Assembly: GCA_964562455.1 (NCBI GenBank)
Contig: CAZLTN010000003.1
Location: forward strand, 84,778-148,777
From: Ravibacter sp964562455
GTDB lineage: Bacteria > Bacteroidota > Bacteroidia > Cytophagales > Spirosomataceae
DNA length: 64,000 nucleotides
Direction: 5' to 3'
Shown: one piece after another, positions 51,506 through 60,686 of the stretch
Numbering within the stretch: position 1 is the first letter of the stretch
How the letters are laid out: the number at the start of each line of letters is the position of its first letter
Made by a program: the position numbers and the translations under genes
The notes under the pieces: generated by a model
Seen by the model: the letters and a program-made list of their open reading frames with translations, nothing else
Database searches by the model: none
Told to the model about the DNA's origin: nothing

Positions 51506-52483
51506 ATGTTCAATATATCACGCCGTCCTCGCAGGAACCGTAAGTCAGGAGCAATAAGGGATATGGTTCAGGAAACCCGGTTGTCTGTGAACGACCTTAT
51601 ATTTCCAATGTTCGTAGTCGACGGTTCGGGAGTCAAAACAGAAGTTTCGTCAATGCCAGGGATTTACCGTTATTCACCTGACCTTCTGCTCGAAGAAATA
51701 AAAGAGCTTCAGGATCTCGGGATCAGGGCGATTGATCTGTTTCCCAACTATCCTGAAATCCTGAAAGACGGCATGGCATCGGAAAGCTACCGGGAAAATA
51801 CTTTCTACCTTAAAACGCTGACTGCCGTAAAAGAGAAATTCCCCGATATAGCGCTGATGACCGATGCGGCCATGGATCCGTACAGTAGCGACGGTCACGA
51901 CGGCGTGGTATCGAACGGGGAGATACTGAACGACCCTACGCTGGAAATTCTTGGCAAGATGGCGCTGGCCCAGGCCCGGGCCGGAGCCGATATCATAGGC
52001 CCGAGCGATATGATGGACGGAAGGGTAGGGCATATCAGGAGCATACTGGATGAAGCAGGCTTTACCGGCGTATCGATTATGTCCTACTCGGCAAAGTACG
52101 CCAGCGCATTCTACGGCCCGTTCAGGGACGCGCTCGACTCCGCTCCCAAATTCGGTGACAAGAAGACCTACCAGATGAACCCGGCCAACAGGCGTGAAGC
52201 GCTCATAGAAGCTCAGCTCGATATTGAGGAAGGTGCCGATTTCCTTATGGTAAAGCCGGCATTGTCTTACCTGGATATCATCAGCCTGTTGAATAACAAC
52301 TTCGATATCCCGATAGCAGCTTATAACGTTTCCGGGGAGTATGCCATGATCAAAGCAGCCGACAGGAACGGCTGGCTTGACGGCAGGCGGATAGCCCTCG
52401 AAGTTTTGCTGAGTATCCGGCGGGCCGGTGCAAAGGTGATACTGACCTACTTTGCCAAGGAACTCGCTGCCGAACTACAGTAG
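51506..52483 (+). CDS. hemB: Porphobilinogen synthase (delta-aminolevulinate dehydratase)
   Basis: A 325-aa enzyme of normal length that joins two 5-aminolevulinate molecules into porphobilinogen in haem synthesis. The two Schiff-base lysines are in SYSAKYASAFYGPFRDA (K about 200) and LMVKPALSYLD (K about 253). LFPNYPEILKDGMASE and GPSDMMDGRVGHIR are typical. In the metal loop, TDAAMDPYSSDGHDG has Ala, Asp and no Cys where zinc-dependent enzymes have three Cys, so it is of the zinc-independent type, as in Pseudomonas, probably with magnesium. Other haem genes are not nearby. Confidence 0.97.
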   Translation: MFNISRRPRRNRKSGAIRDMVQETRLSVNDLIFPMFVVDGSGVKTEVSSMPGIYRYSPDLLLEEIKELQDLGIRAIDLFPNYPEILKDGMASESYRENTFYLKTLTAVKEKFPDIALMTDAAMDPYSSDGHDGVVSNGEILNDPTLEILGKMALAQARAGADIIGPSDMMDGRVGHIRSILDEAGFTGVSIMSYSAKYASAFYGPFRDALDSAPKFGDKKTYQMNPANRREALIEAQLDIEEGADFLMVKPALSYLDIISLLNNNFDIPIAAYNVSGEYAMIKAADRNGWLDGRRIALEVLLSIRRAGAKVILTYFAKELAAELQ

Positions 52484-52528
52484 AGCCGTACGGCTGGTCA
52501 CGTAAAGCCGTACGGCCGTACGGCTCTA
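52481..52528. terminator. Hairpin between convergent hemB and SDR genes
   Basis: Exact 14-bp arms TAGAGCCGTACGGC (52481-52494) and GCCGTACGGCTCTA (52515-52528). The left arm starts at the hemB stop codon. Inner copies of GCCGTACGGC add further pairing. No T run, so termination strength is uncertain. Confidence 0.65.
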
Positions 52529-52530
52529 CC

Positions 52531-53322
52531 TTACGCGAGGCTGTTCAGCGCCCGGTCGAGATGTACATAGCCGCCGTCAACGTATATGATCTGGCCGGTA
52601 GTATGGCTGGACTTGCCGGAAATCAGGAACGCAGCCATATTGGCGATCTCTTCAGCGGTCGTCATGCGTTGTCCGAGCGGGATATTCTTTTCTATCGACG
52701 CTCTCGTGCCCTCAGGATCCGGAAGCGTATTGATCCATTTCTCATAAAGAGGGGTCCAGCATTCAGCCACTACAATCGCATTTACCCTGATCCCGTACTT
52801 CAGCAATTCTACGGCCCATTCCCGGGTCAGCGCATTGCGGGCGCCGTTAGATGCTGCATACCCCGACGTATTGCCCTGGCCGGTTTCAGCCGTTTTGGAA
52901 GTAATGTTGACAATGCTTCCCTTCGATTCCTTCAGAGCGGGCAGGGCATAGTGAACCATCAGGTAATAATGTACCACATTTCTGTGCAGTGAAGCCATAA
53001 AGCCTTCGTACGAGCCGTTTTCAAGCCCGACACCATCGTTGACGCCGGCATTGTTGATCACTCCGTCGATACGCCCGTACCTGTCAAGCACGGCTTTCAC
53101 TGCAGCTTCGGAAGCCGCCGGATCGGTCAGTTCAGCTACCACGTGCGAAGCCAGCAGCCCCAGGCCCGATAGCATGTCTACTACTTTCTGGTTGTCGTCC
53201 GCATTTCTTCCTACGATGACCGGGATGGCGCTTTCGTTAGCCAGTACATTGACGATAGCTTCGCCTATACCTTTGGCGCCACCGGTAACGATGATCACCT
53301 TTTCTGTTAGATGCAGGTTCAT
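52531..53322 (-). CDS. SDR-family oxidoreductase with YxxxN active site
   Basis: A 263-aa short-chain dehydrogenase. The cofactor motif is TGGAKGIG (13-20) and NNAG is at 90-93. The catalytic Ser is S142 (NITSKTAETG) and Tyr is Y155 in GYAASNGARNALTREWA. The expected Lys four residues after Tyr is Asn159 (codon AAC, checked on the minus strand). IVVAECWTPLYEKWI after the catalytic region and the C-terminal GQIIYVDGGYVHLDRAL resemble the L-fucose dehydrogenase-like branch of Bacteroidota. Either activity is altered or another residue supplies the proton relay. It is convergent with hemB and separated from it by a hairpin. Confidence 0.88.
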   Translation of the reverse strand: MNLHLTEKVIIVTGGAKGIGEAIVNVLANESAIPVIVGRNADDNQKVVDMLSGLGLLASHVVAELTDPAASEAAVKAVLDRYGRIDGVINNAGVNDGVGLENGSYEGFMASLHRNVVHYYLMVHYALPALKESKGSIVNITSKTAETGQGNTSGYAASNGARNALTREWAVELLKYGIRVNAIVVAECWTPLYEKWINTLPDPEGTRASIEKNIPLGQRMTTAEEIANMAAFLISGKSSHTTGQIIYVDGGYVHLDRALNSLA

Positions 53323-53379
53323 TAAAAAGAGTTTAGATATTATTAAAATAGTCTTGCCGGGACCTCACGCTCCTTTTTC

Positions 53380-54936
53380 TTAAAACCACCCTTTCGATTT
53401 TGAAGTCGTTTTTTTGCCTGTCAGCATGCCAAAAACTCCTCTTATAAGCTCTCTTCCGATTTGCCGGGTAATAGGTGCGGAAAGCACCTGCTCGAAGGCC
53501 GACTTTTCCGCTCTCCTGCTACCGCCCGTCTTTTGCTTTGCTGCTTCCTTTTGCTGCTGTTCCTGTTCTGCTATCCTGTTCTGCTCTTCTACCCGGCGGG
53601 CCAGAATTTCATAGGCGCTTTCAGGGTCCAGCGAATCCTTATACTTCCTGTACAACGGGGAGTTACGGTACCGGCTCTCGTAGTCGGCTGTCGCCAGGGG
53701 ACCCATTACGGAAGTTGGAGGCAGCAAATGTGTCGCGGCTACTTCGGTTGGAATACCTTTTTCGTTCAACACGGTGATAAGCGCCTGGCCGGTCCCAAGC
53801 GTCGTAAGCACTTCATTGATCTCATAAAAACCGGATCGCGGGAATGTTTTAACCGTTTTCCTGAGGTTATCCACATCGTTCGGAGTAAAAGTACGAAGCA
53901 CGTGCTGAACGCGGTTGCCCAATTGGGAAAGGATCGTATCGGGGATATCCTGCGCCATCTGCGAGCAGAAAAACACGCCTACGCCCTTAGACCTTATCAA
54001 CCTTACGATCTGCTCTATCTGGTCGAGAAACACCTTGGGTGCATCTTTGAAAAGAAGATGCGCCTCATCCAGGAAGAAGACCAGCTTCGGCTTGTCGAGA
54101 TCGCCCGCTTCCGGGAACGTATTGTATATCTCTACCAGCAGGCTCAGCATAAAAGTAGAGAAAAGCGCCGGCTGATCCTGCACATCCGAAACGTTCAGCA
54201 AACTGATAACCCCTTTCCCGTCCACTCTTTCGAGCAAATCGTCAATATCAAAAGATTTTTCACCAAAAATTGACCCTATTCCCTGCTGCTCAAGCGCTAC
54301 AATCTTCCTTAGTATCGTGCTGGCAGTTGTCGTGGAAATACTTCCGTAATCCGATTTGATCTCTGCCGCACCCGCTCCTTCGGCCAGATAATTCAGCGTC
54401 ATTTTGAGGTCGCTGAGATCGACCATGGGCAGGTTTTTGTCGTCGGCATATTTAAACAGTACAGCAAGCACGCCCGTTTGGGTAGCGTTCAGGTCGAGCA
54501 CTTTTGCCAGCAGGTTGGGGCCGAATTCCAGGACAGTAGCCCTCATGGGGCTGCCCAGCTTCCCGCTTAGCGAATAAAGCTCAATAGGGTAGTCCTGGGG
54601 CTCAAAAGTTACATTCAATGCCTGGCACCTTTCATCAATAGCCTTGTTGGTTTGCCCCGCCTGGCCGAAGCCCGACAGGTCGCCTTTGACGTCGGAAAGA
54701 AACACCGGCACACCGGCATTGGAAAGCTGTTCGGCAAGCACCTGGATCGTCCTGGTTTTACCCGAACCCGTCGCTCCGGCTACCAGTCCATGGCGGTTCA
54801 TCATTCTCAGCGGAAGATGGATTTCGGCTTCGCCGATAATCTCCCCATCCAGGATGCCTGACCCCAGTCTTATAGCAGGTTTGTCTGTTGTATACGACTT
54901 CTTAATGGCGGCAATGTATGAATCTCTCTTAGACAC
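53380..54936 (-). CDS. HerA-like ATPase, YjgR/DUF853 family
   Basis: A 518-aa ATPase. Walker A is GATGSGKT (54-61) in GLVAGATGSGKTRTIQ and Walker B is KLVFFLDEAHLLF near 290. A sensor-like FFCSQMAQDIPDTILSQLGN and LRTFTPNDVDNLRKTVK are typical of the DUF853 family, whose E. coli member is YjgR. The C-terminus (about 440-518) is a charged coiled coil (EEQNRIAEQEQQQKEAAKQ) and a short Gly-Met helix. The family is related to HerA/FtsK-type translocases but its role is unknown. Length is normal. It is 51 bases downstream of the D-threonine-aldolase-like gene on the same strand. Confidence 0.9.
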   Translation of the reverse strand: MSKRDSYIAAIKKSYTTDKPAIRLGSGILDGEIIGEAEIHLPLRMMNRHGLVAGATGSGKTRTIQVLAEQLSNAGVPVFLSDVKGDLSGFGQAGQTNKAIDERCQALNVTFEPQDYPIELYSLSGKLGSPMRATVLEFGPNLLAKVLDLNATQTGVLAVLFKYADDKNLPMVDLSDLKMTLNYLAEGAGAAEIKSDYGSISTTTASTILRKIVALEQQGIGSIFGEKSFDIDDLLERVDGKGVISLLNVSDVQDQPALFSTFMLSLLVEIYNTFPEAGDLDKPKLVFFLDEAHLLFKDAPKVFLDQIEQIVRLIRSKGVGVFFCSQMAQDIPDTILSQLGNRVQHVLRTFTPNDVDNLRKTVKTFPRSGFYEINEVLTTLGTGQALITVLNEKGIPTEVAATHLLPPTSVMGPLATADYESRYRNSPLYRKYKDSLDPESAYEILARRVEEQNRIAEQEQQQKEAAKQKTGGSRRAEKSAFEQVLSAPITRQIGRELIRGVFGMLTGKKTTSKSKGWF

Positions 54937-54987
54937 GGGTGTAAAGTGTTTATGGTAGTGTAGGTAATGTCATTAATCGGAACTTAC

Positions 54988-56100
54988 TCAGTAGTTGATC
55001 TTCCTGTTGCGGGCGCTTACTTCCCAGAACTCTGTAACCTCACCGTTTTCAACCACCGAAGCAGAGGGATATAGTGCGACCGTCGGGCAGATATGATAAG
55101 GGACCACATAATATACGTCGCCTATCGAAACACTCTCCCAATTGGAGACTTTCAGTACTGCGTGCTCTTCACTATGGCCCAGGAACTCGTAATCGGGGAG
55201 ATTCAGTATCCTGAACCGCTTGTCAGGGGGATTTTCGGACGCAATCGCCTTATACCCCATGTCGATGGTGACAAGTCCCGGCGACGGCTTCGAAATCACG
55301 CGCGTTACCAGCAAAGCCGCATATACAAACGGCTGCTCCCTGAATTGCTCACCATAACCTGCATCCCAGAATACGGACGTTCCGGGACTGCAATATACGT
55401 TTTTCCGCAGGGCGTGCACTGTAAATGTAGGGGTACCGCCGGCAATTACAAGAGGGTCAGGCAAACCGTTGATCTCTATGAAATCGTACAGCATACCCAG
55501 TTCCTCGAATGCCTTATCGGCCTGGATCTTCCTGTCTTTAAAAAATTTCTCCTTGATATGCCCGTCATATACGTGAATCCCTGCCAGCAGCAGGTTGGGT
55601 AATTTACAGACGTACTCGTAAAGATTGAGCAGGTCGGAGTTGATCGACTGGCCCGTACGGTTCATCCCTACGTTGATGTCGATAAATATCAGCCAGGAAG
55701 CCTTTTTGCCTTTGATATAATCGTTCAGGTGTTTGGCGACGTTCCGGTCATCGATCAGGGAACCGAACTGAACGTCAGGATAAGCTGCAATCAGGTTAAG
55801 CATCCGGTCGATCTTGGGGCCTGTGAGCTGGTAAGCTATAAGCACCCATTTGGCACCTGCCTGGGCAAGCATTTCCGCTTCGGCAAGGGTAGCGCACTTA
55901 AATTTGCTGATACCTGCAGCCAGGTTCATCTTCACCACTTCCGCCATCTTATGCGTTTTTACATGCGGGACCAGCCGGGCAGTATCACCGCCGACGATCC
56001 GGCTCATAAATTTTATATTTTGTTCGACCCGGTTCTTATATATCACCAAACCCGGAGAATCCACCTGGTTTGGATCTTTTAGTTCATACCAGTTAGGCAT
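54988..56100 (-). CDS. D-threonine aldolase-like PLP enzyme
   Basis: A 370-aa enzyme with an alanine-racemase-type PLP barrel. The PLP lysine is K48 in LVPHVKTHKMAEV; FIDINVGMNRTG and LAGIHVYDGHIK follow in the barrel, and VIAGGTPTFTVHA binds the cofactor phosphate. The C-terminal domain has YHICPTVALYPSA, the His-x-Cys metal site of D-threonine aldolases and D-serine dehydratases. It cleaves or deaminates D-hydroxy amino acids. The 299-bp gap upstream (56101-56399) has no gene. The GntP permease lies upstream on the same strand, so the two may serve uptake and use of one D-amino acid or hydroxy acid. Confidence 0.88.
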   Translation of the reverse strand: MPNWYELKDPNQVDSPGLVIYKNRVEQNIKFMSRIVGGDTARLVPHVKTHKMAEVVKMNLAAGISKFKCATLAEAEMLAQAGAKWVLIAYQLTGPKIDRMLNLIAAYPDVQFGSLIDDRNVAKHLNDYIKGKKASWLIFIDINVGMNRTGQSINSDLLNLYEYVCKLPNLLLAGIHVYDGHIKEKFFKDRKIQADKAFEELGMLYDFIEINGLPDPLVIAGGTPTFTVHALRKNVYCSPGTSVFWDAGYGEQFREQPFVYAALLVTRVISKPSPGLVTIDMGYKAIASENPPDKRFRILNLPDYEFLGHSEEHAVLKVSNWESVSIGDVYYVVPYHICPTVALYPSASVVENGEVTEFWEVSARNRKINY

Positions 56101-56399
56101 AGCTGATTTACTATTTATTGTGTTGATTAATTCGTCTTTCTATGGGTTAAGTAAAAAAGAGTGTCTGCAAAGTATTACCTGATCAGCACTCTCGAAGATG
56201 CGTTTTGAGTATCTTCCTTCAAAATTACTGTTAACAAAGCTAATTGACAAATGCCAAACAGGCATTTACGGATGAGCCTGAAAAGTTGAGCGGATAAGGA
56301 TTAAGCGAAATTTCCTGCGGGTAGTTCATGCCGGTGAACAGGACACGCGAGATCCGGTAGGATCGACTAATACATTAGCTCCCGGTTGAAACCCGGGGA

Positions 56400-57704
56400 T
56401 CAGACAAACATATCCAGGATGAGCACCCCGATCAGCCCGACGACGGAAACGATGGTTTCCATCAGCGACCAGGTCATGATCGTATCCTTGATGCTTACGT
56501 TAAAATATTCCTTGAATAACCAGAACCCGCCGTCATTCACATGCGAGAACATGAGGCTTCCCGAACCGATGGCAAGGACGGTGAGTTCTGGAGAAACCCC
56601 TGTCGACTGCAGCAAAGGGGCCAGGATCCCTACCGTCGTAAGCCCCGCGACCGTAGCCGATCCTATACATACCCTGATTACGGCTGCAATACCCCATGAA
56701 AGGATCAGCGGGGGGGCATTCCACCCGGCGAGCAGGTCGCCCAGGTAAGAATTGATCTGTCCCTCGGTCATAATCTGCTTGAAGACACCTGCACCGGCTA
56801 CGATCAGGAGTATCCCGGCCACGCCTTTAAAAGCTTCTTCAAAAGATTTTGTTATATTTTTCATCGACATCCCCCTGCTGGTTCCAAGCGCTACCGTCGC
56901 AAAAAGGACGGAAACGAGCATTCCGAACCATGGCTCGGCAAGCATTGCAAGCGCTTTGCTCTCCGGAAACAGATTCCTGATGGGTGCCATGCTGACCAGG
57001 AGTATGACAGGAAGCAAGGCCGTCAGGATACTGATCCCCAGCCCCGGAAGCTCGCTTTGCGGTTTGGGAGTAAGATCGAACATCCCTGTATCCGGATTTG
57101 GACTGAAGCGGCCGAGCGTTTTGCCGAATATGGGACCGGCAATAACAATAGCAGGTATCGATACGATAATTCCATACAGCAATGTCTTACCCATATCGGC
57201 GTTCAGCTGCGAGGCAATGGCAGCGGGAGAGGGGTGGGGCGGGAGATAACCGTGCGCTACCGACAGCGCCGCAAGCATCGGGACCGCCACAACCAGCATT
57301 GGTATCCTCGCGGAAGCCGAGATCATGAAAATCAGGGGGATCACGATCACGAAACCAGCACTGTAAAAAAGCGGGATACCGATCACGAAACCCGCCAGTG
57401 CCAGTCCCCATAGCATATATTTACGGCCAAACAGCAGGATCAGCGCGTCGGTGATGCGCTGTGCCGCACCACTGTCCGCTACCAGTTTTCCCAGCATCGC
57501 CCCGAACCCCACGATCATGACCAGGTCGCCCAGCGTACTGCCGATACCTTTCAGTATCGCGCCGCTGATTTCAGGTACCGACAAACCGACTGCAAAGCCC
57601 AGGCCGATCGAAACCAGCAGAAAGGAAATGAATGTATCCAGCTTTACCCACGAAATAAGCAAAACCAGGCAGAGTATGCTCAGGAAAACAAGTAGAATTA
57701 ACAC
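56400..57704 (-). CDS. GntP-family gluconate/hydroxy acid:H+ symporter
   Basis: A 434-aa inner-membrane permease with about 12-14 hydrophobic helices. Signature segments are GLGFAVGLSVPEISGAILKG, GIGSTLGDLVMIVGFGAMLG (near the N-terminus), LPPHPSPAAIASQLNAD, the family hallmark, SATVAGLTTVGILAPLL and GSGSLMFSHVNDGGFWLFKEY. Members carry gluconate, other sugar acids or D-serine (DsdX), so a link to the D-threonine-aldolase-like gene downstream is reasonable. The start is GTG at 57704, the only one that gives the full first helix. A weak hairpin CCCGG/CCGGG (56381-56397) follows the stop. Confidence 0.92.
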   Translation of the reverse strand: MLILLVFLSILCLVLLISWVKLDTFISFLLVSIGLGFAVGLSVPEISGAILKGIGSTLGDLVMIVGFGAMLGKLVADSGAAQRITDALILLFGRKYMLWGLALAGFVIGIPLFYSAGFVIVIPLIFMISASARIPMLVVAVPMLAALSVAHGYLPPHPSPAAIASQLNADMGKTLLYGIIVSIPAIVIAGPIFGKTLGRFSPNPDTGMFDLTPKPQSELPGLGISILTALLPVILLVSMAPIRNLFPESKALAMLAEPWFGMLVSVLFATVALGTSRGMSMKNITKSFEEAFKGVAGILLIVAGAGVFKQIMTEGQINSYLGDLLAGWNAPPLILSWGIAAVIRVCIGSATVAGLTTVGILAPLLQSTGVSPELTVLAIGSGSLMFSHVNDGGFWLFKEYFNVSIKDTIMTWSLMETIVSVVGLIGVLILDMFV

Positions 57705-58084
57705 AATATGTTCTGTTTAAGAGTTTATTGATACTTCATTGAGTTGTATTTACAGGTAATAAGGACTCCATGGCAAGGATATAATGTCTTTTCCGTAACT
57801 TTTAACATCCCGGCACCGCGAGCGGCGATGGTGATTGTTGGGAATCTGTTTCTACATATATACCGTGGCGACCGGTCTGTATACTCAACTCCGGCCGGTT
57901 GCCCGGCGGCCAAATCCAGCTCTGTGCAGCCTGCACGGCCCGGGAATGACGCGGCGGAACGGTTTTTTGTTTAAGCGAGTATTAATTCCGTAATTTGGCT
58001 TGAAAATACAATGGCGGTATCCGTTTTAAATGACTATATTGCCATATTTTAAAGTAAGTTAAAACAAAGCGTCTTAAAAGTTTT
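57705..58084. other. 380-bp divergent spacer before gyrA
   Basis: No gene is supported. The centre is GC-rich with CGGCCGG-like runs and the last 120 bases are AT-rich, with ATTTTAAAGTAAGTTAAAAC just ahead of gyrA. It must hold the promoters of gyrA and the permease; no perfect TAnnTTTG box is seen. A 76-codon plus-strand frame at 57744-57974 has no export signal or motif. Confidence 0.5.
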
Positions 58085-60655
58085 ATGGAGGAATCATCAT
58101 CCGGACAGAATGTAATCCCTATTAATATCGAGGACGAGATGCGCGGTGCGTATATCGATTACTCTATGTCCGTTATAATCTCCCGCGCCCTGCCCGACGT
58201 ACGCGACGGGCTTAAGCCGGTGCACAGGAGGGTTTTATATGGAATGGAAGACCTGGGGGTGAGGTATAACCGGCCGCACAAAAAATCCGCCAGGATCGTA
58301 GGAGAAGTACTGGGAAAGTATCACCCGCATGGCGATGCTTCCGTATATGATACGATGGTGCGTATGGCCCAGGAATGGTCGCTGCGCTACCTTCTGGTCG
58401 ACGGCCAGGGAAATTTCGGGTCGGTCGACGGTGATTCACCCGCAGCGATGCGGTATACCGAAGCCCGTTTAAAGAGGCTGGCCGACGAGCTGATCGCCGA
58501 CATAGACAAAGATACGGTTGATTTCCAGCCGAATTTTGACGATTCCCTCAAGGAACCGACGGTGTTGCCTGCCAAATTTCCTAACCTGCTTGTAAACGGC
58601 TCGTCGGGTATTGCGGTGGGGATGGCTACCAACATGGCGCCCCACAACCTGAGCGAAGTAATCGATGGGACGATCGCTTATATAGAAAACCCCGAAATTA
58701 CCGTGCCGGAATTGATGCAGCATATAAAAGCGCCCGATTTTCCTACCGGGGGTACTATATACGGCTACCAGGGGGTAAGATCGGCATTTGAAACAGGCCG
58801 GGGAAGGGTAGTAGTGCGCGGCAAGTCCCGCTTCGAGGAAACCAAGACGGGCAAAGAGCAGATCATTTTTACGGAAATCCCGTATATGACCAACAAGGCG
58901 CTGATGATCGAAAAGATCGCGGGCCTTATCAACGAAAAGAAACTGGATGGGATTGCCGATATCCGGGACGAATCGGACCGCGACGGGATGCGCATTGTCT
59001 TCGATCTCAAGAAGGGCGCTATTCCCAATATCGTGCTCAACCATCTTTACAAGTATACCCCCCTTCAGTCATCTTTCAGCGTTAACAACGTAGCGCTGGT
59101 AAAAGGAAGGCCGCAGCTGCTCAACCTGAGAGACCTTATCAGGAATTACGTTGAGCACCGGGTAGAGGTAATCACCCGCCGTACCGAGTATGAACTGAAG
59201 GAAGCCGAAAAAAGGGCCCATATACTGGAAGGGTTGCTTATCGCTCTCGACAATCTCGATGCCGTTATTTCCCTAATCAGGAATTCCAGGGATCCGGAAG
59301 AAGCGAAGAATGGCCTTATGGAGCAGTTCAGCCTTTCCGAGATCCAGGCGAAAGCTATCCTGGAAATGCGTCTGCAGCGCCTTACCGGACTGGAAAGGGA
59401 AAAAATCGTACAGGAATACGAAGAGCTCGTTAAGCTGATAGCCGATCTGAAAGATATCCTCGCCAACGAATGGCGTAAATACGATATTATTAAAACCGAA
59501 TTGTCGGAAATCAAGGAGCGCTATGGCGACGCCAGGAGGACCGAAATAGAGTATGCTGCCGAAGAGTTCAGCGACGAGGACATGATCGCGGATGAGAAAA
59601 TGCTGATCACCATCTCGCATCAGGGGTATATCAAGCGTACCCAGCTGAACGAATACCGTACCCAGAGCCGGGGCGGGGTAGGAGCAAGAGGCGTCAGGAC
59701 AAAGGAGGAGGATTTTACTGAACACCTTTTCTCCGCGTCGATGCTCAATTACCTCCTTTTCTTCACCGAGTTCGGTAAGCTTTACTGGCTTAAGGTATAC
59801 GAACTGCCCGAAGGTTCCAAAAGTGCGAAAGGACGTCCTATTCAGAACATTCTCAGCATAGAATCCGGTGATAAGATCCGCAGCGTGATCAACGTACGGA
59901 CGCTTGCAGACCCCGATTACATTAACAATAACTACATTATCATGTGTACCGAGCAGGGTGTTATCAAGAAAACACTGCTCGAAGCCTATTCCCGTCCGAG
60001 GCAGAACGGTATCATTGCCATTAATATCAACGAGGGAGACCGCCTGCTGAATGTAGCCCTCACAAACGGTGACAACGATATCGTAATCGCCACCAGCGCC
60101 GGCAGGGCAGTGAGGTTCAGCGAAAAAACCGTCAGACCTATCGGGCGTACTGCAACGGGAGTACGGGGAGTCAACCTCGATTCCGAAGATAAGGACAATA
60201 AAGTGATCGGCATGGTCTGCATCTCCCGCGAGGATACGCAGCTGCTGGTCGTATCGGAGAACGGCTACGGGAAAAGATCGGATATAGGTGATTACCGCAT
60301 CACCAACAGGGGAGGCAAAGGGGTTACTACCCTCAACGCTACCGAGAAAGTAGGTAACCTGGTTTCGATCGCCGAAGTGACAGAAGGAGATGACCTGATG
60401 ATCATTACCAAAAACGGGATAGCCATCAGGATGGCCGTAGCGGATGTGCGCCTGGCAGGGAGGAATACACAGGGTGTCAAGCTCATCAGGTTAGGCAATT
60501 CCGACGAGATATCGTCTGTGACCAGGCTTGTGAGAGAAGATGACGAAGAAGGCGAAAATGCCGGAGAAGCACCTGATACCGACGCTACACCGGAAACAGG
60601 CGACAGTGCCCCGGATACCGCAGCACCTGAAAATGATAATCAAACCGAAGAATAA
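58085..60655 (+). CDS. gyrA: DNA gyrase subunit A
   Basis: An 856-aa GyrA. The N-terminal winged helix and tower (about 1-500) contain ISRALPDVRDGLKPVHRR, the quinolone region HPHGDASVYDTMVRMAQEWS and AMRYTEARL with catalytic Tyr124. The C-terminal beta-pinwheel (about 520-820) has the GyrA box as QSRGGVGARGVR and further blades (KGRPIQNI, RQNGIIAININEGD, TATGVRGVNLDSED, NRGGKGVTTLN). The last 35 residues are acidic. At the position of E. coli Ser83 is Ala85, with Ser86 next and Asp89 at the Asp87 position. It makes negative supercoils with GyrB. gyrB is not in the window. Confidence 0.98.
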   Translation: MEESSSGQNVIPINIEDEMRGAYIDYSMSVIISRALPDVRDGLKPVHRRVLYGMEDLGVRYNRPHKKSARIVGEVLGKYHPHGDASVYDTMVRMAQEWSLRYLLVDGQGNFGSVDGDSPAAMRYTEARLKRLADELIADIDKDTVDFQPNFDDSLKEPTVLPAKFPNLLVNGSSGIAVGMATNMAPHNLSEVIDGTIAYIENPEITVPELMQHIKAPDFPTGGTIYGYQGVRSAFETGRGRVVVRGKSRFEETKTGKEQIIFTEIPYMTNKALMIEKIAGLINEKKLDGIADIRDESDRDGMRIVFDLKKGAIPNIVLNHLYKYTPLQSSFSVNNVALVKGRPQLLNLRDLIRNYVEHRVEVITRRTEYELKEAEKRAHILEGLLIALDNLDAVISLIRNSRDPEEAKNGLMEQFSLSEIQAKAILEMRLQRLTGLEREKIVQEYEELVKLIADLKDILANEWRKYDIIKTELSEIKERYGDARRTEIEYAAEEFSDEDMIADEKMLITISHQGYIKRTQLNEYRTQSRGGVGARGVRTKEEDFTEHLFSASMLNYLLFFTEFGKLYWLKVYELPEGSKSAKGRPIQNILSIESGDKIRSVINVRTLADPDYINNNYIIMCTEQGVIKKTLLEAYSRPRQNGIIAININEGDRLLNVALTNGDNDIVIATSAGRAVRFSEKTVRPIGRTATGVRGVNLDSEDKDNKVIGMVCISREDTQLLVVSENGYGKRSDIGDYRITNRGGKGVTTLNATEKVGNLVSIAEVTEGDDLMIITKNGIAIRMAVADVRLAGRNTQGVKLIRLGNSDEISSVTRLVREDDEEGENAGEAPDTDATPETGDSAPDTAAPENDNQTEE

Positions 60656-60686
60656 TACAAGCAACTTAAACCATTTTAAATTACCT

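Noticed and set aside
53461..54273. 270-codon frame opposite the HerA-like gene
   Set aside because: No domain or signal; the opposite strand has a complete P-loop ATPase.
57744..57974. 76-codon frame in the gyrA spacer
   Set aside because: No motif, no promoter or ribosome site, and it lies where gyrA and permease promoters must be.
60540..60686. Upstream extension of the TPR gene into gyrA
   Set aside because: The stretch is gyrA's own acidic tail in another frame; the signal peptide starts cleanly at 60687.
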